NCBI GenBank assembly: GCA_036874045.1
Contig: CM072339.1
Location: forward strand, 379,501 to 443,500
Length of the DNA stretch: 64,000 nt
Source: Cymodocea nodosa
Lineage: Eukaryota; Streptophyta; Magnoliopsida; Alismatales; Cymodoceaceae
Direction: 5' to 3'
The notes beneath the pieces were generated by a model, which was not told the origin of the DNA, did no database searches, and saw only the letters and a list, made by a program, of their open reading frames with translations. Position 1 is the stretch's first letter. Each line of letters opens with the position of its first letter. This document shows, one piece after another, positions 1-21,000 of this stretch. A program made the position numbers and the translations under genes.

Positions 1-277
1 AATTAACAAATCTCAGTATTCTGTTTTCATATCTGTGGTTAGAATGCTGGGGTTTCATAGTCTCTACAATGTCTGGACATTGTATCATCATTTCATCTGC
101 TATTTCCCAAAAGGAAACTTCAAAGGAAAGAACATAAATTATTAATATAGACTTCAAAAGAAACAACCATACATAGTTTAGTATCATTTATTTGAGCATA
201 TGACTTTCCTTCACAGCCTCTTGATTTTATAGAACGTAAAACCTTCATAAGCTGATTACAGTTACAATGCATTCTGA

Positions 278-8187
<7,910 letters not shown>

Positions 8188-9298
8188 TTTTGGGGCTTCA
8201 ATCAAGCAAGATTTTGAGTGCATGCTTCGGTTGGAAAAGTTCTGAGAATATCCTATATATGAAATAGTACTTCGCTGTTACGACCCCCCCAAAAAACGAT
8301 ACTACTTCATTGTTACAGAGAGAAGGTTCCAAACCTCTCATTAGGCACAGGACATCTATTGTGAGTAGATAAAGAAACTGATATTAATTATGGTCGCTCT
8401 GGGGCATTGCCCTGGTAATCTATTCATCCATTTAACGGCATCAACGTAACTAACTGGGACGACTGAAGAGAAGCTTATAATTTGTATAATGGATGTTGAT
8501 ACAAGTGCGTATTTAGTAGAATTAAAGACATTCCTTGTATATTTTTCCGGAAACCAAGTTATATATGTTGATAAAGTGATTCCTTTTTCTTGTTCAGACC
8601 GGTTAATCCTCGTTGTTAAAAGAAAATCACTCGGCAATGTTCATGAGAATATTTGTTTGGAGAAACTTTATTAGTTGCAAATGGTATCTTTCAAAACGAT
8701 CATTTTACATAAAGAGCCAGAGAGCCTTTTCTTCTCCTTGGTGGATCGTGTATCCTTTCTTGGCACGACAAGTATCCCTTCGAAAGCCCCTACTCTGACT
8801 TGGCGGATTTGATGTTTTACGCCCTCGATAGAGGATTGATGGCTGTAGTAGTGGTAAGGTTGATGGTGTACTTCAATCGTAGCCAGAGCGATCAGCAAAC
8901 GGGGAGTTGGAAGAAAAGGAATTACGTGATCCATCGAAAAAAACTTTGTGCACGAATATAATCATTCAAGGAATAGACGATAAAAACAAGGCAAGATAGC
9001 GATAGTTTTTTATATATAAGACTATAAATGAAAACATACAGCATGATTCCCATAAGAATCCGTACCTATGAATGAAGATACAATCATGTATGCATTGTAT
9101 TAATTAATTTACCCCCAACACAATCGCATGCATGACGAATGAAACAGGCACTCTTCCTCGCACACAAGCCTACCGTACGTAACTCTTAAATATTGCTCCA
9201 CAAGTCGAAACAAATCGCCACAGGAGAAACAGAAACATACCGATCGTGCTCGTGAACGAAAAAGGTTTCGTGGAGATCATATATATGGAACCCATGAA
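8188..9298. other. Convergent intergenic spacer
   Basis: This spacer lies between the stop of ECA3 and the stop of the convergent GulLO gene. It should hold both 3' UTRs. Short open frames here overlap on both strands and show no family resemblance. I see no RNA gene or repeat. Confidence 0.5.
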
Positions 9299-11919
9299 TC
9301 AAGAAGTCGCGACCAGATCTTGTTGTTCCAGGTTGTCACTTCGCTTGGTGCACACTCGAGCTTGCTGGTACACAACCCCCGGCCTGCAGTAGTACCCCCT
9401 CGTCGGTGCGCAATGGTCATCGGTCGAGCAAATGCACAACCCTTCCAGGGCACAACCGTTTCCGACTATCACCGGATCCCTACCCCTTACGCCCAGAACG
9501 GCATCCGTCCAATCTGACGAGAACAATCCCTCCGGATCATACTTCTCCATCACTGCTATGAAGTCGTCCGCCTTGCTCCCAAGCTTGTTCCTCACCCCAA
9601 TAAACCCTACGTTCCTGTTCATGTTAATCCTCAGTTAGCATAATTCCCTCGCGCGCACTCCAGATGAAATGATTTCTTAATTTGTCTTTTTACAGTAAAA
9701 TCAATTACCACTCACCCAACTTAATGAATACACACGCACCCACCTGTTCTTTCCCCAGTGCGGTAGTCCATTGTACTTGAACAGCGCCATCTGCTCGATC
9801 TCCTCCAAGACATCCTCGTTGAGCCTTGGAATGGTGGGGTCATGCGGCCGGTAGTAGGTAATGTCGACGTCGGCGGAGTCGGACGTCTTGCCGAGGTAGG
9901 CGCTGGAGTCGCGGACGAACCTCATGAGGAAACCTGAGTAGAGCTCGGTGCCACAGAGGGAGTTGGGGTAGGCGTCTCGGAGTTTCTTGACGTCCGCAAT
10001 GAAGGCGGGCATGGAGGTCATGGCAATGCTCACCGTAGTCTGATGGTAGAACAGTCCTCTAATGCGCGGATCCCATCCGCATACTGTGCGTAGACCGTCT
10101 TCTTCACTGCTCAAGCATGAACCTGTTCGTCAAACATATATTAAAACGACGTATGTTTTTTGTCAATGATATCAATTAAGTAATTCGATGACATGAATGC
10201 TTGATTAAACAAGTACATATATTAGATGACCTGAGCTTTGCATGTCGCTTTGGTTGCCAATGACAGGGTAGCCTGTGAACTCCAGGAGGCCGCCGTCGTT
10301 TTTGTCGAGACCTTGACCGGTCTCCAGCAGTGTTGTCACCTGGATCTTTGCCACCAGGCACTTGCCCAACGCATCTTCGGTGAACTCAGCTGCTTCCTCT
10401 GTTTTTTTTTTTTTTTTTTTTTAATGATGTAGGTAGAACCAGAACCTGTAAATGATTAATATAATGTCTCGAAGATTTCAAGTTATCAACAATGAAACAA
10501 AACCTGCAAGACGTCTGGATGTGATAAGTATGGATGGCTGAGCTCTGAACCCGGTGAAATCGTTCACTCCCTGCCCCGGCGTGGTGACCGGAACCCTGAC
10601 ATCGTCCCTGAACACCACCTTGCGTTGGGAAGGGTACCAGGTGACGTCGCCGAACTCGGTGGTCGCCGCAAAGGAGGCCATGGTTGATTCGAACGTATCG
10701 TCCGCGATGACGCGGTTCGTGATCGAACGTTTGAACATGGGCTGTAGCTGGAGCGTCACCTGAACCATGCACGCATCGAACCCTCGAATCATTCTTCTTA
10801 ATTCCGTAAAGACAGAACGATGTGTCCAGATTACATTCATCATATATCCATATTAGTCTTATCGGTCAGATTAATTACTTTTATATATCGCATGCACCAC
10901 TGAGCACAAACTAGCTGGTTGAATAAAAAATTAAATCGAATAGAGTGAGGCAAATAATTGATCCCATTTATATAAACCTAATTAGGTGAGAGGTTGAACC
11001 GTTGGCTACTACCTACCCAAAAAAATAAGGTAAATAATTCATGTTCTATTCGAAATTTAAAATAAGAAGAAGCAATTAATAATATATATATCCTACCTGA
11101 GACACCACACCCAACACTCCAAGAGAGACCTTGGCGGCAAGGAGATCAGGGTCGTCTTCTCCGAGGTCTATTATCCTGGCGCCTGCCGTGGTGGTACCGC
11201 TGCCCGGAACCACAAGCCTCATGCCGACGACGTACTCGTGCACGGCCGAACCCTTCCCGAACAGCGAGCTCCCATGAGACCCTGTCCCGAGCAGGCCTCC
11301 GATGGTTATTCCTTCCCAGTACGGTGTGTAAGGCAGCGCCATGCCGACGGCCGCCGCGGCGTCAAGGAATTGGCGGAGCGTTATCCCGGCCTCCACCGTC
11401 ATTTGGGCGGCCGCAACGTCGACGCTCACGACCTTATTACAATTCATCAAAACGCATCAGATCGATCGAATTAAACGTGCTCATAGATACATATATGAAT
11501 GGATTAACGGATGAGTGAAATCAATGTATCTATCTACCTACCTTGTTCAAAAACATGGTGCTGATGACCAGCCCGGAGCCGCCGGGGCCACCGGGGCAAG
11601 ACAGCTTGGGGATGCTGTGGGAGTAGACGGTGACGACCTTCATGTGCTGCTTTCTTGCCGACGCGGTGGCCACCACGTCGAACAGCTCGGCCTCGCTGGA
11701 AGGGTAGGCCACAGCCGCGACCGCACACGCGCTGCGGTCCGGGAAGGAGCCGTAGGAGTTGGTGACGGTGCAAGTGGTGTTGCCGGAGCTGCATGTTACC
11801 ACTGGTCCTGGCGGGGAGCCCTGCACGAGAACGAAAACCAATGGTAGCAGCAGCGCTGCCACCAACGAAGATTGCGAGGAGGACGTGGAAGAAGAAGAAG
11901 AAGAAGAAGAAGAAGCCAT
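9299..11919 (-). CDS. GULLO: L-gulono-1,4-lactone oxidase/dehydrogenase-like FAD enzyme
   Basis: A flavoenzyme of the plant GulLO family (VAO/aldonolactone oxidoreductase type). It is related to enzymes that oxidise L-gulono-1,4-lactone to ascorbate; activity is often weak in plants. Exons read on the minus strand: 11919-11542, 11432-11097, 10759-10504, 10398-10231, 10122-9744 and 9614-9299. All junctions are in phase and give 610 residues, a normal family length. Residues 1-35 form a Ser-rich start and a hydrophobic signal peptide (AALLLPLVFVLVQG), so secretion or the endomembrane route is likely. The FAD (PCMH) domain covers about 60-240, with VEAGITLRQ and GTGSHGSSL. The ALO C-terminal domain carries FTGYPVIG, LYSGFLMRFV, DITYYRPHDP and HWGKN (about 501-505). 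A Cys-rich tail (CALEGLCICS, CAP) ends the protein, as in Arabidopsis GulLOs. The start is the only ATG ahead of the signal peptide. The acceptor of exon 4 directly follows 21 A residues. Confidence 0.93.
11888..11915. repeat. GAA/TTC trinucleotide repeat coding a Ser run
   Basis: Nine GAA units on the plus strand read as TCT-type serine codons on the minus strand, just after the GulLO start codon. They give the MASSSSSS start ahead of the signal peptide core. Length variation here would alter only the n-region of the signal peptide. Confidence 0.85.
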
Positions 11920-14530
11920 GTGCGCAGCGTAATCTTTCTGGGATGTGTATATCTATACATATAAATAAAGACTGTCGTGCAAGATATTTCATAAGTTATC
12001 TAACGCTTTTCGTATAAATATTCTATAAATACGGTAACAATTAGTAATGCAGCGAGAAAAGAATATCGAAATTTTTCAAAAGACTCGATGTTTTTCGTCA
12101 AACGATCGAGCCACCGCACACGTTGTAGAACTTATCCAAAAGGAAGATATTTCGCAGGTCATCTTTTTTATTTAATATAAATATAAAGATGGTGGTAAAT
12201 GCTTGATAACAACATGCACCAACAAAAGAAAATTGAAAATGTTCAAATGACTCAGGGTTTTCGTCAAACTATAAAGCTGCCACACACGGCGTAGTACATA
12301 TATATATAAGAGATTTCCTAAAATCTATTTTTTCGTATAAACATAAAGATGATCATAAGCACACGATAACGATGGCACGGCAAGCGATGAAATTGAAATT
12401 TGTCAAATGACTGTTGAGCCGCCGGAACCGCAACAGTCCTTCACGGTCAGCATTCTTATTTTCTTTCTTTCTTTTCAGACGACATTTTAAAATTCTGAAA
12501 CGGGATCTCACTTCAGTATGAGTGTTTTAGACTTTAATCCTTTCTTATTTTATTCAATTTGTCCTTGGTTCTGTTTTTTCCACGTTGTTCAATTTCCATC
12601 CACCGACTTCTCTTTATTTTCTTAATATGTAACGCTCCTGCTTAATTAGTTTCCACTCATCTATTTTCTTTCTTCTTTAATTTGTTCTCTGGTGTGTGTA
12701 TACGCATATATATACATATTGCTTGTTTGTGGTGGTATATATTGACGTAAAGAATCAAATTTCTCGATGTCGAGTCAATCCTAATCTTTGGCAAGGCAGA
12801 CAGTTGTTTTGAAGGTGGCGCAAAGCATATGTTGGATATGAGATTACCATGCGCGCAGTCGAATATTGCAAGTAGTCTAGACAACTTCTGCGTATTTTTC
12901 ATATGCATGAGATGATGCACCTTAGTTTTTAATGCTACAAGTGAGTCGAGAAGGACCTAATAACTCGCATAAAACACGAGCATTCAAGCCGGATATATAA
13001 GGTTAAAAGACATGTATTTCTACCTATAATCCGTTAACCTGGCCAGCTCACCCACTGGCTGTAGTTATCGACTTGAAACTGATGATATGTATATTTGCTT
13101 AAGCATGAACTTGAAGTTTATTTTCCTTGTAAGTCTTACAAGGCAAGCAAAGACCAGTGGTACCAGCCAGCTAGTATAAAATTGCCTTGTTATTTCCAAT
13201 AAACTTGAAACCCAATAACCATGATCTCCTGCCTCCTTAACCGTCAAGTTCAGGGCCGTACAACACAGCCCAGGTCATGATTCCCACTAATCATTTGGGG
13301 CCAACTTAACTAATCATAATGATCAAATCGATCAACATGCAGGCGTGCGTAAGGAAAAATTAATGTCAGTTTACCATGTATGGAAGAAGGTTGTACCTGT
13401 CTGTAAACGTGAACACCTTATCCTTTGTTTGTTAATTAGATGAAATGGAGAAGGGATGGTTCTTAGAAAACAAATCATTATTGCACCTCTTCCATTCTCT
13501 GATAGATCTAATGGTATCCTCCACTTCTTCAATATTTTAAAACACCTAAGAAGGGTCGTAGCTTATATAACTAACTTGCAGTCAACTGGGCTATATGGTC
13601 TTAATTTGTCAACTAACTGGATTGATTTTGAGCTTCGGAAAGGGGAAATAATATTTGTTACATCCAGCCCGGCCCGTTTACAATGTAATTAACAGGCCCA
13701 GTCAGTTTTACAGCCCTATTTCTCTCCCCTTTAATATTCCAGGCTAAAATAAATCACCATCCTATTATAATGGTTCATGCCGAGACGCTGACTTCGTTGA
13801 AGTAGTAGAAGAGCTGCTACGTGTCATTAGACTCGTCTTCAACAGGCGCGCACCTAGTAATTTTGATTATAAAGCATAGCATGCATAATACATTATAAAC
13901 AACAACAGCGACCAGCAGCGTGATGAGATAGATCTCTATCCGATCATCATGAATTGAATGATAAAATTAACCGTGGAGAAATCAAAATTATTAAGTCGAG
14001 TATATGGACGCACATATTTGCGGTGGAAGAAGAAACACGCGCTGGAAAGTACGGAGGAAAGAGGACTCGAGCTTATTCCTCTGCTGCGTATTAATTAATA
14101 CAAGATGCAAGTGTCCTTACGACCAACCAACTTGATAATCTGATTTCCAAGATAGGCCGGCATCGCCCATTAAAGACGAGGGAAGTTTTAATAAAACAGA
14201 AACACAATGGTTATTATTAGAAAAATGCATCGGTCAACAGACCTACCTTATACGTGTAGACTTATTAGTACGGTTATTGGTTCGATTAATAGAGCATCCT
14301 TGATTGCCTCTTCCAACGCTTACTAATAAAAACGGGTTATCACATAAAGAATTCAATAAAGACAGCTTGATACGGTGAAATCTTACCGAATTTGCAACGA
14401 AAGTCCAATCCTACTACAAATTGGACGCGCTGAAATCAAATTAATTTCGACAGCTGCAAATTGAATGAAGACCCAAAAAAAGGGATTGGAAGAAACTGGT
14501 GTGAAGATTCTAAGGACGAATGAGTCCCGT
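11920..14530. other. Intergenic spacer with GulLO promoter
   Basis: The spacer is AT-rich. It holds the promoter of the minus-strand GulLO gene at its left end (an AT-rich TTTATATG-like box lies near 11955-11968) and the 3' side of the next gene at its right end. No coding family, RNA gene or clear repeat is recognised between about 12000 and 14450. Confidence 0.45.
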
Positions 14531-15007
14531 TCAAACCATTCTTGGCTCCCTCATGGGCGCCGCACTTCTACTCCTCGGATACAGCGGTCCAAGCTTGATG
14601 TCCCCGTCGAACTCCATAGGCTTGTCTTCGTCGATTCTCCCAACGGCGACGCTCTGGCTCCTCGGCACCCTCTCGATGGCTGCCGTGGTTGTAGTGGAGG
14701 TATTGGCGGCCATCACCAGCTTGCTGTCCAAATTGAGATGCCTATAGTCCTTTTGGGACACGGCGCGTATGAGCTCCTGGAGATCGTCGTCCGCCGTGCT
14801 CCGGACGCTCTGGGACCTGGACATCGCGACGCCGACGCCGGGGTAAGCGACATCGCCGTAGTGAGCCTTGTCGGCGCAGCTCATGATCTTCCTCATGTAG
14901 AAGTCCCTCATCCATGTCAGACCTCGGAAAGGCGCCGTCATGTACTTGCTCAGCTTGCTCTTCCAAATCTGGTTCTGCTTCTTCTGGTTGCTGGCGCTCG
15001 TGTCCAT
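14531..15007 (-). CDS. Small basic plant protein of unknown function
   Basis: A single-exon frame of 158 residues whose function I do not recognise. The N-terminal third is the most protein-like part: basic and Lys/Gln-rich (residues 8-21), then YMTAPFRGLTWMRDFYMRK and MSCADKAHYGDV. The middle has a MSRSQSVRS serine/arginine patch and DDDLQELIRAVSQKD, and the tail has VPRSQSVAVGR, GPLYPRSRSAAPMREPR. Repeated RSQS and RSRS motifs look like phosphorylation sites or a nuclear or peripheral-membrane adaptor. There is no signal peptide or membrane span. Plant genomes carry unnamed small proteins with a similar RDFYxR...C block, so I think this is real, but I cannot name it. A TATATAA box on the minus strand at 15111-15117 lies about 100 bases before the ATG and supports this start. 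The GC-rich codons contrast with the AT-rich flanks. Confidence 0.75.
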   Translation of the reverse strand: MDTSASNQKKQNQIWKSKLSKYMTAPFRGLTWMRDFYMRKIMSCADKAHYGDVAYPGVGVAMSRSQSVRSTADDDLQELIRAVSQKDYRHLNLDSKLVMAANTSTTTTAAIERVPRSQSVAVGRIDEDKPMEFDGDIKLGPLYPRSRSAAPMREPRMV

Positions 15008-18000
15008 GACGATTGTTTGATCTCTGTCAGGAACCAGAATAGGTAGGATTGAAGAAGAAGAAAAAGAGGTGAATCTTCCGTCGATGGACGGCGAGAAGCG
15101 TGTGGTTGTATTATATACAATAATAATTCATCAACGATACTTGTAGTTCACACCCCAAAACGTAAATCATTATTTATTAATATTAAACAATAATAATAAT
15201 GTGCAGATTATGGAGTATGTACCAGGTGACGGCTTGCTAAATTTTGACCTTTCGGATCTTTGAATCCAACACGGATCGATGCTTTCGAAGAAGGGCCGGT
15301 GCGCTGTTGAAATTTGAAAATGTAAAAAAAAAAAAAAAAAATCTTTGACAAAGATATTCATAATTTTTGTCAAAAATTCAAACCCGAGTTAAACATAAAA
15401 GTTACTATCATCTTTATTAAAATATGATAATAATAATAATATTGATTAGTAAGAGTTTAAATCTTAAGTATTACTGGTTTAAGTGATCGATTCAACTTTA
15501 ATTTTTTAAAAATTAATTTGTGTTTGGACATGAATGATTAATATATGAGGTAACATATAATAATTATCCGACGCGATTTTGCTTGTCTTGGAAAGGAACG
15601 TGCACGGCACGGCACCCCACAATCACGTTGCGGTCAAGATAATCTTTGCTGACTCGGATCGGTTTACCTTTTTTTCTATGACAATTAATGATAAAGTTTA
15701 TTTGTTTGATTATTTTATTTTGCGGCTCATCGCCAAAAATTTTCAAAACTTCCGTTCTTACCGCAAGTCTCCCACGTTGAGCGTGCAGTGGGTTCACGTT
15801 AAAAACAATGATGTTTTAATTTCTCTGATTTTAAATTTTTTAAGACTTCCGCTTTAAACGTAAATCGAAGAACCGACTGTTTGACTTGATTTATTGTATT
15901 GTTGGGCCGAGCAGAGGAGCAGTAAGTAAGGGCGTTATTAATTATTGTTGGATTAGTGGGAAGGGATTGATTTAATAATATGTTATTCACTTGTTTGTGC
16001 CACAGTGGTAATATTTATATAAAATTCCAGGAGTAGCAGCACGGTCGATGTCATACGTTGGATGGCAGGAGAAAAACCATTCTGCTTGTGCTCACCGAGC
16101 GTGTCAACGTGATTCCAGCAAATCATTCTCCATTTTATAAACTCTGGAAAGAAAAATTAATTAAGGTTCTCTTTTAGACAAAAATGCCATGGATATCATA
16201 GAATTAAATCCAATTAATCACCATCGTAAAATAGCTTTACTCCAGTAGTTAGCTGCTTATCGAGGTAACCAGCGGCTAAGTTGGAAGTTCGTCTGATTTT
16301 ATATTTTTTATGATTTAACAAGTTTCCTTTGGTTATATAATATACGCACGCTGTTATTCAGAAATATATGCATATGTGCTTTATTTATTTGAAAAGACTA
16401 TCTGTCGGAAGTTACTTGGTTTCCTAAATTGTTGTCGTTTTCTTTTCGTGCCCTGTTTATCGTCAACATAAAAGATAACGAGAGCCAGTTTTTTTTTTCT
16501 GGACCAATGAGGTCCAACCTATTATGCTGATCTAAAAGCCCAAATCTCTAAAAGTTATGGAAAAGTAGGCCCGGGCCCGAGAGTGCATACCGCAAAGTGG
16601 GCCGAGGAAAAGGCTTCTTTTACAACAACGAGAAACACGTGCAGGCCCAATATGGTAACGCTCCGACAAAAGCATCTAGATAGTGGGCCGAGAGGCCGGA
16701 AACAGCAGAGCATGCTCTTTTTCCTTGAGGGAAGAAGAGCTCGCTCCTTCATTGCAGTTATGATGGCTCGTGTCTTCTAGCGGTTGCTTTCTTATCAGAT
16801 GATTCTCAATCAATACTAGAACATTTCATTAGGTCATTGCAATACCGACTGTTTCAAGACAAGACTCGGCCTTTTTTACTTGTGCGATTTTTTCTGAGAT
16901 TCGTTAAAATAAACTTAACTTACATTGCTACCATCCATTTTGTAGCAGATGGATTGCTTTTAGAGTTTTAACAGAAAAAAAGGAGAAGATCAATCATCAA
17001 GCAATTACAATCTCAACAGGTGCTGCACACGCCCAACTGTGCTGAGCCCCCATGACCCATTGCTCTCTGAACTTTCACCATCTGGGGTGAGTAACTCTGG
17101 CCCCAGCTCCAGAACGAAACCGTGCCCTATTCTCTGTAGATTCCCAACCAAAACAAACAAGGTCTGGTCCACCTCCGGCAAGCAAAAAGAGAAAGAGAGA
17201 GGAGGAAAAACCATTTGGGTTCTCATCTTTAGCAGCCTTTTTTTTGCCTGCATGGAAGAGTAAACAAGAAAAGCACTAGGATCCAATTAACACTCCGACA
17301 ACAGCCACAAGGAGCCTGCCTCCATTATAGTCAGACATGCAAAATACCCCCCACCACTATCGCAGTCTTGACTCAGCCATCCATCGTCCACCTCATGGCG
17401 TGGCGCCCACCACAAAGTGATCGATCGACAATTGTAAGGTGGTATTGAAATTTTTTTTATTACGAGTAAAAGAAATCACTCACCTCTTTTCTTAATTTTA
17501 TCCGATGCCATCACTCCCGCTCACTCGCAATTCGTACGTCAATTTTATTCTACTTTCCCGTCAATAAACAAATTGAAGAGGCATATAATTTTTACTCATC
17601 GATCTTAATATGACACAGAGGAAGTATATTATTTTTCGAAGTATAAAAATATTTATTTAAAACATGAAGGGTAAATTTTGGGCATGCGATACACACCCAG
17701 AGAAGGTCACTTCCTTGATTTCTTCCCCCTCCCCCCCACCATGCTCATCCATGGCTGTCACTTACCGCTTCGCCTTCAGATGAGTAAGTAGTGGCAGCAG
17801 ACGACAAGGTAGGCACGAGGCGTGTGTTGGAAACATGCAGTGCTGGTTGTGTACAACGTACAAATTAATGCATTGATAGATCCAATTGCAACTCAAGCGC
17901 CCCTCCCTCCCTTCTCTCTCTCACTGTTACCACCATGCATGCTGGTGGTCCTTCTGCATGCGAGATCTGAATGAAAACCTCCCCAGCCATCGCCTGTGTT

Positions 18001-21000
18001 CTCTCGCTCATCCATTATTGTTGCCATCATGCACCTCCTCCTTCCCAAGACCCACATGCCACTTGAGACCAACAGCCATGGTGTAATTAGTCATCTTTTC
18101 AGTTACAAACAGTGAGAAGATGTCTCTCTATCATATCACATATCCCTCAATCAACGTGTATGATCGTATCCATGCATGTGTATGAAACCGTGGTTTTCGC
18201 TATTTTTTAACGGATCTTGCTGCTGTGGTCACCGTAATCAGGTTGCATGTGTTCGGTACCGTTCCGTGACAATTTATCTCCGAAAAAGCCTACTAACTGC
18301 TGCTAGGATGAGAAGTTCACAGAGTCCCACATTAGAACTAATAAAACATACGAGAGCTATGCCATAGGATTCAAAACACAAACATTAATAGGGTAGAAAA
18401 TACTCTGGAGGCTGGTTGATTTTGCATCAGTCCAGACCTAACGATCATTTGCTGAATTTATAATCGCTCTTTCATCAAACCAGCGTTGTTGGCATGTGCC
18501 TGTAGGTTAGGGTTGTCCACCGTGTCATTTCGCAAGGCAAATTCATTCCTGGTGCCACCATTTTTATATAAGTTCCAATCTCCTTGAAGTTTCCCAGGTT
18601 TGGTATTTGTAATACTTGGATTTTCTTTCCATACAAATGTGAGCAGAATGTCTAATCGAAATCAAGCCAAGTAACGGTAGAGAATATGAGTTGATATCCA
18701 ACACTTGATTCCTAAAAATAATATGAACGCCATAATTTCTCAAAAAGTGGGCGGTTTGGAGAAGTGATTAATAACCATTCATGGGTGGAGAAATTGAAGC
18801 CGCTATTATTCTTAAATTGGAAAATTAATACTGAACAAGTTGTCTTTATTATAATGTCTAGAGGATAACCTTTAAGGAGAAATTTTCATATTTCTGGCGA
18901 TGTTATGAAATAGAACACCATTTGCGATGTAGGTTTGCTTTGACAGCCACGAAATTAGCATCTTTGCAAGACCATCGATCCACGACCTTTTCGCAAGATC
19001 TGTTTAAATGAATATTTTATTTTGCATGGTAAGAGTGGTGAAAACCAACTTCTTGAGGATCTTTACTCCTCTAGATGCCCAAATCAATTGAATGTCTTAA
19101 TTCACCATCATTTACAATGTCAAACCCTTAAGTGGACGAAGGAGTATTTCAAGGGGTCCGGTATTGGCGAGTTACGATAAAATTAGACGTAATCACGACT
19201 AACTAACCAAAACAAAATTTATAACATTCTTAGCAGGACGGTGTGATGCTTAGCATTGCAATCAACCTTCTTATGGCTATCACCCTTCTTGCAAAAGAAG
19301 CAAGTAAACTTAATCTTGCTTTCTATAGAGCATGCATAATTTAATCTTGAGCTACCCTTTTCCTTTGTCATAAATTTGAGGCAGAAAGTAAGTGAGCATT
19401 CTTTATCTTGTATTTTTTCAAACTCCATTCTTACTACACAGGATGCGAAATAAGTTCATCAAGAATCCCTTTCTCCTTCTATCTAGCAGCTGCAACTAAC
19501 TTTTCATAATGTTCACAACTGATGTAACTATTTGTCTAGTAGTAGTCTTCTAAATGGCACGAGATCGATCGCTGGCTTGGGTTGATTACAACTTAAGAGC
19601 ATGCTAAAAGATTAACTTCTTTGGGGAGAAGTTGATGAACCTGATCGATCTACGTACATTTGAACAACTTAACTTAAAAGGGGGATGCCCTCTTCCGAAG
19701 TCGATCCATAATGATGTTTGAAGATCTTTGAAGCTTGTTGCTACTTTCGCGAAGATGGCATTGATCTTACGTGTTATTATCTCAAGCTTAATTCATCTGT
19801 TTGTGCCGCTTTAGATTGGGTTACTTAATTGCGTGAAAAATCCACGAAACTATGCACAATATATAACAATAAGAGAGAGTTTTCACACAAATACATATGA
19901 TTCTTGGTGATTATTTTATATAAAAATAACATCTCAATCTGAACATTTACAATCTCAATAAAATGCAGACGCAATTTTAATTATAACCTGAAAGAAATAC
20001 GAATACACTGACACATATATATAAGGGAAATAGTCAATGAACGAAAAAGGTTATCAAAAGAAAAGAAACGGACAAGGCACAACCTGCGAGTCTGTGATGG
20101 GCTTCCTGCAGCCAGCCACATGCGAATTGATTCCATCCCTCGCACCCACTTTAAACTATAACTACCTTCTCCAAATCACATGCATTATTATATTATTACG
20201 TAGCAGATTGCATATTATGATGGGTCGATGCCATCCCACAACCTCATTAAAATAACGTACGAACCCAGGTTTTAAAAAATGGATCCGAGTCTACGTTTCC
20301 ACGTCCTAGTGGCCGGCGGACCCTCGGGCCCACTCCCTTACGACTAGTCAAAGCTGCGACGGGTCTCACTGTAGAGTAGCGCCCACGCACCCCCAGGCCT
20401 CTGCGGTCCTGGTCAAACTGACCCGTCTGACGTAAATATTATATTTTTATTTTAGAACCCCAACTTCTTTCGTAAATAAAGAAATTCCGCAATCAAATAA
20501 TAATAATAATCATCGTATTGGGTTTTGCCATTTCGAGATGCGAGCTCTCTCGTCCGCAGAGCGGAGTCAGGACTCGGACCCCCCCCCCTCTACGTCCTTC
20601 CTTACCCTTTCCATCGCACCGCAAGCAACCGCTCTCTCTCTCTCTGTAACTTCAAATTTTCACACGCGCACATCACCGTACGTATACGAAGAACGTGACG
20701 CGAAAATCGTCAATTAATTTGAATATTTAAATTAACAGGATATCACTCCCAATTAAATTTGCGTCGAGGACGAGAATTTTAGAATTTTATCTGCTTGAAA
20801 TGGACCACGTCCATCACTGTGTTTACGTGGGAAGGGTGAAAGGGAAGGAGGGAAGAATGTTAGATGAGACCCGTGAACGTGCAGGCAATGGAGCCACAAA
20901 AGTTGTGCGCTGGTGGCAGGCGGCATGGGACTATGGGACGTGGAAGAAACCACGTCATTTATGGATGGCTCTGCATTTCACTTCGATTTTTTTTCAATTA

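Noticed and set aside
18310-18330. AGTCCCACATTAG resembling the upstream element of plant U-snRNA genes
   Set aside because: No TATA at the required spacing and no snRNA sequence downstream.
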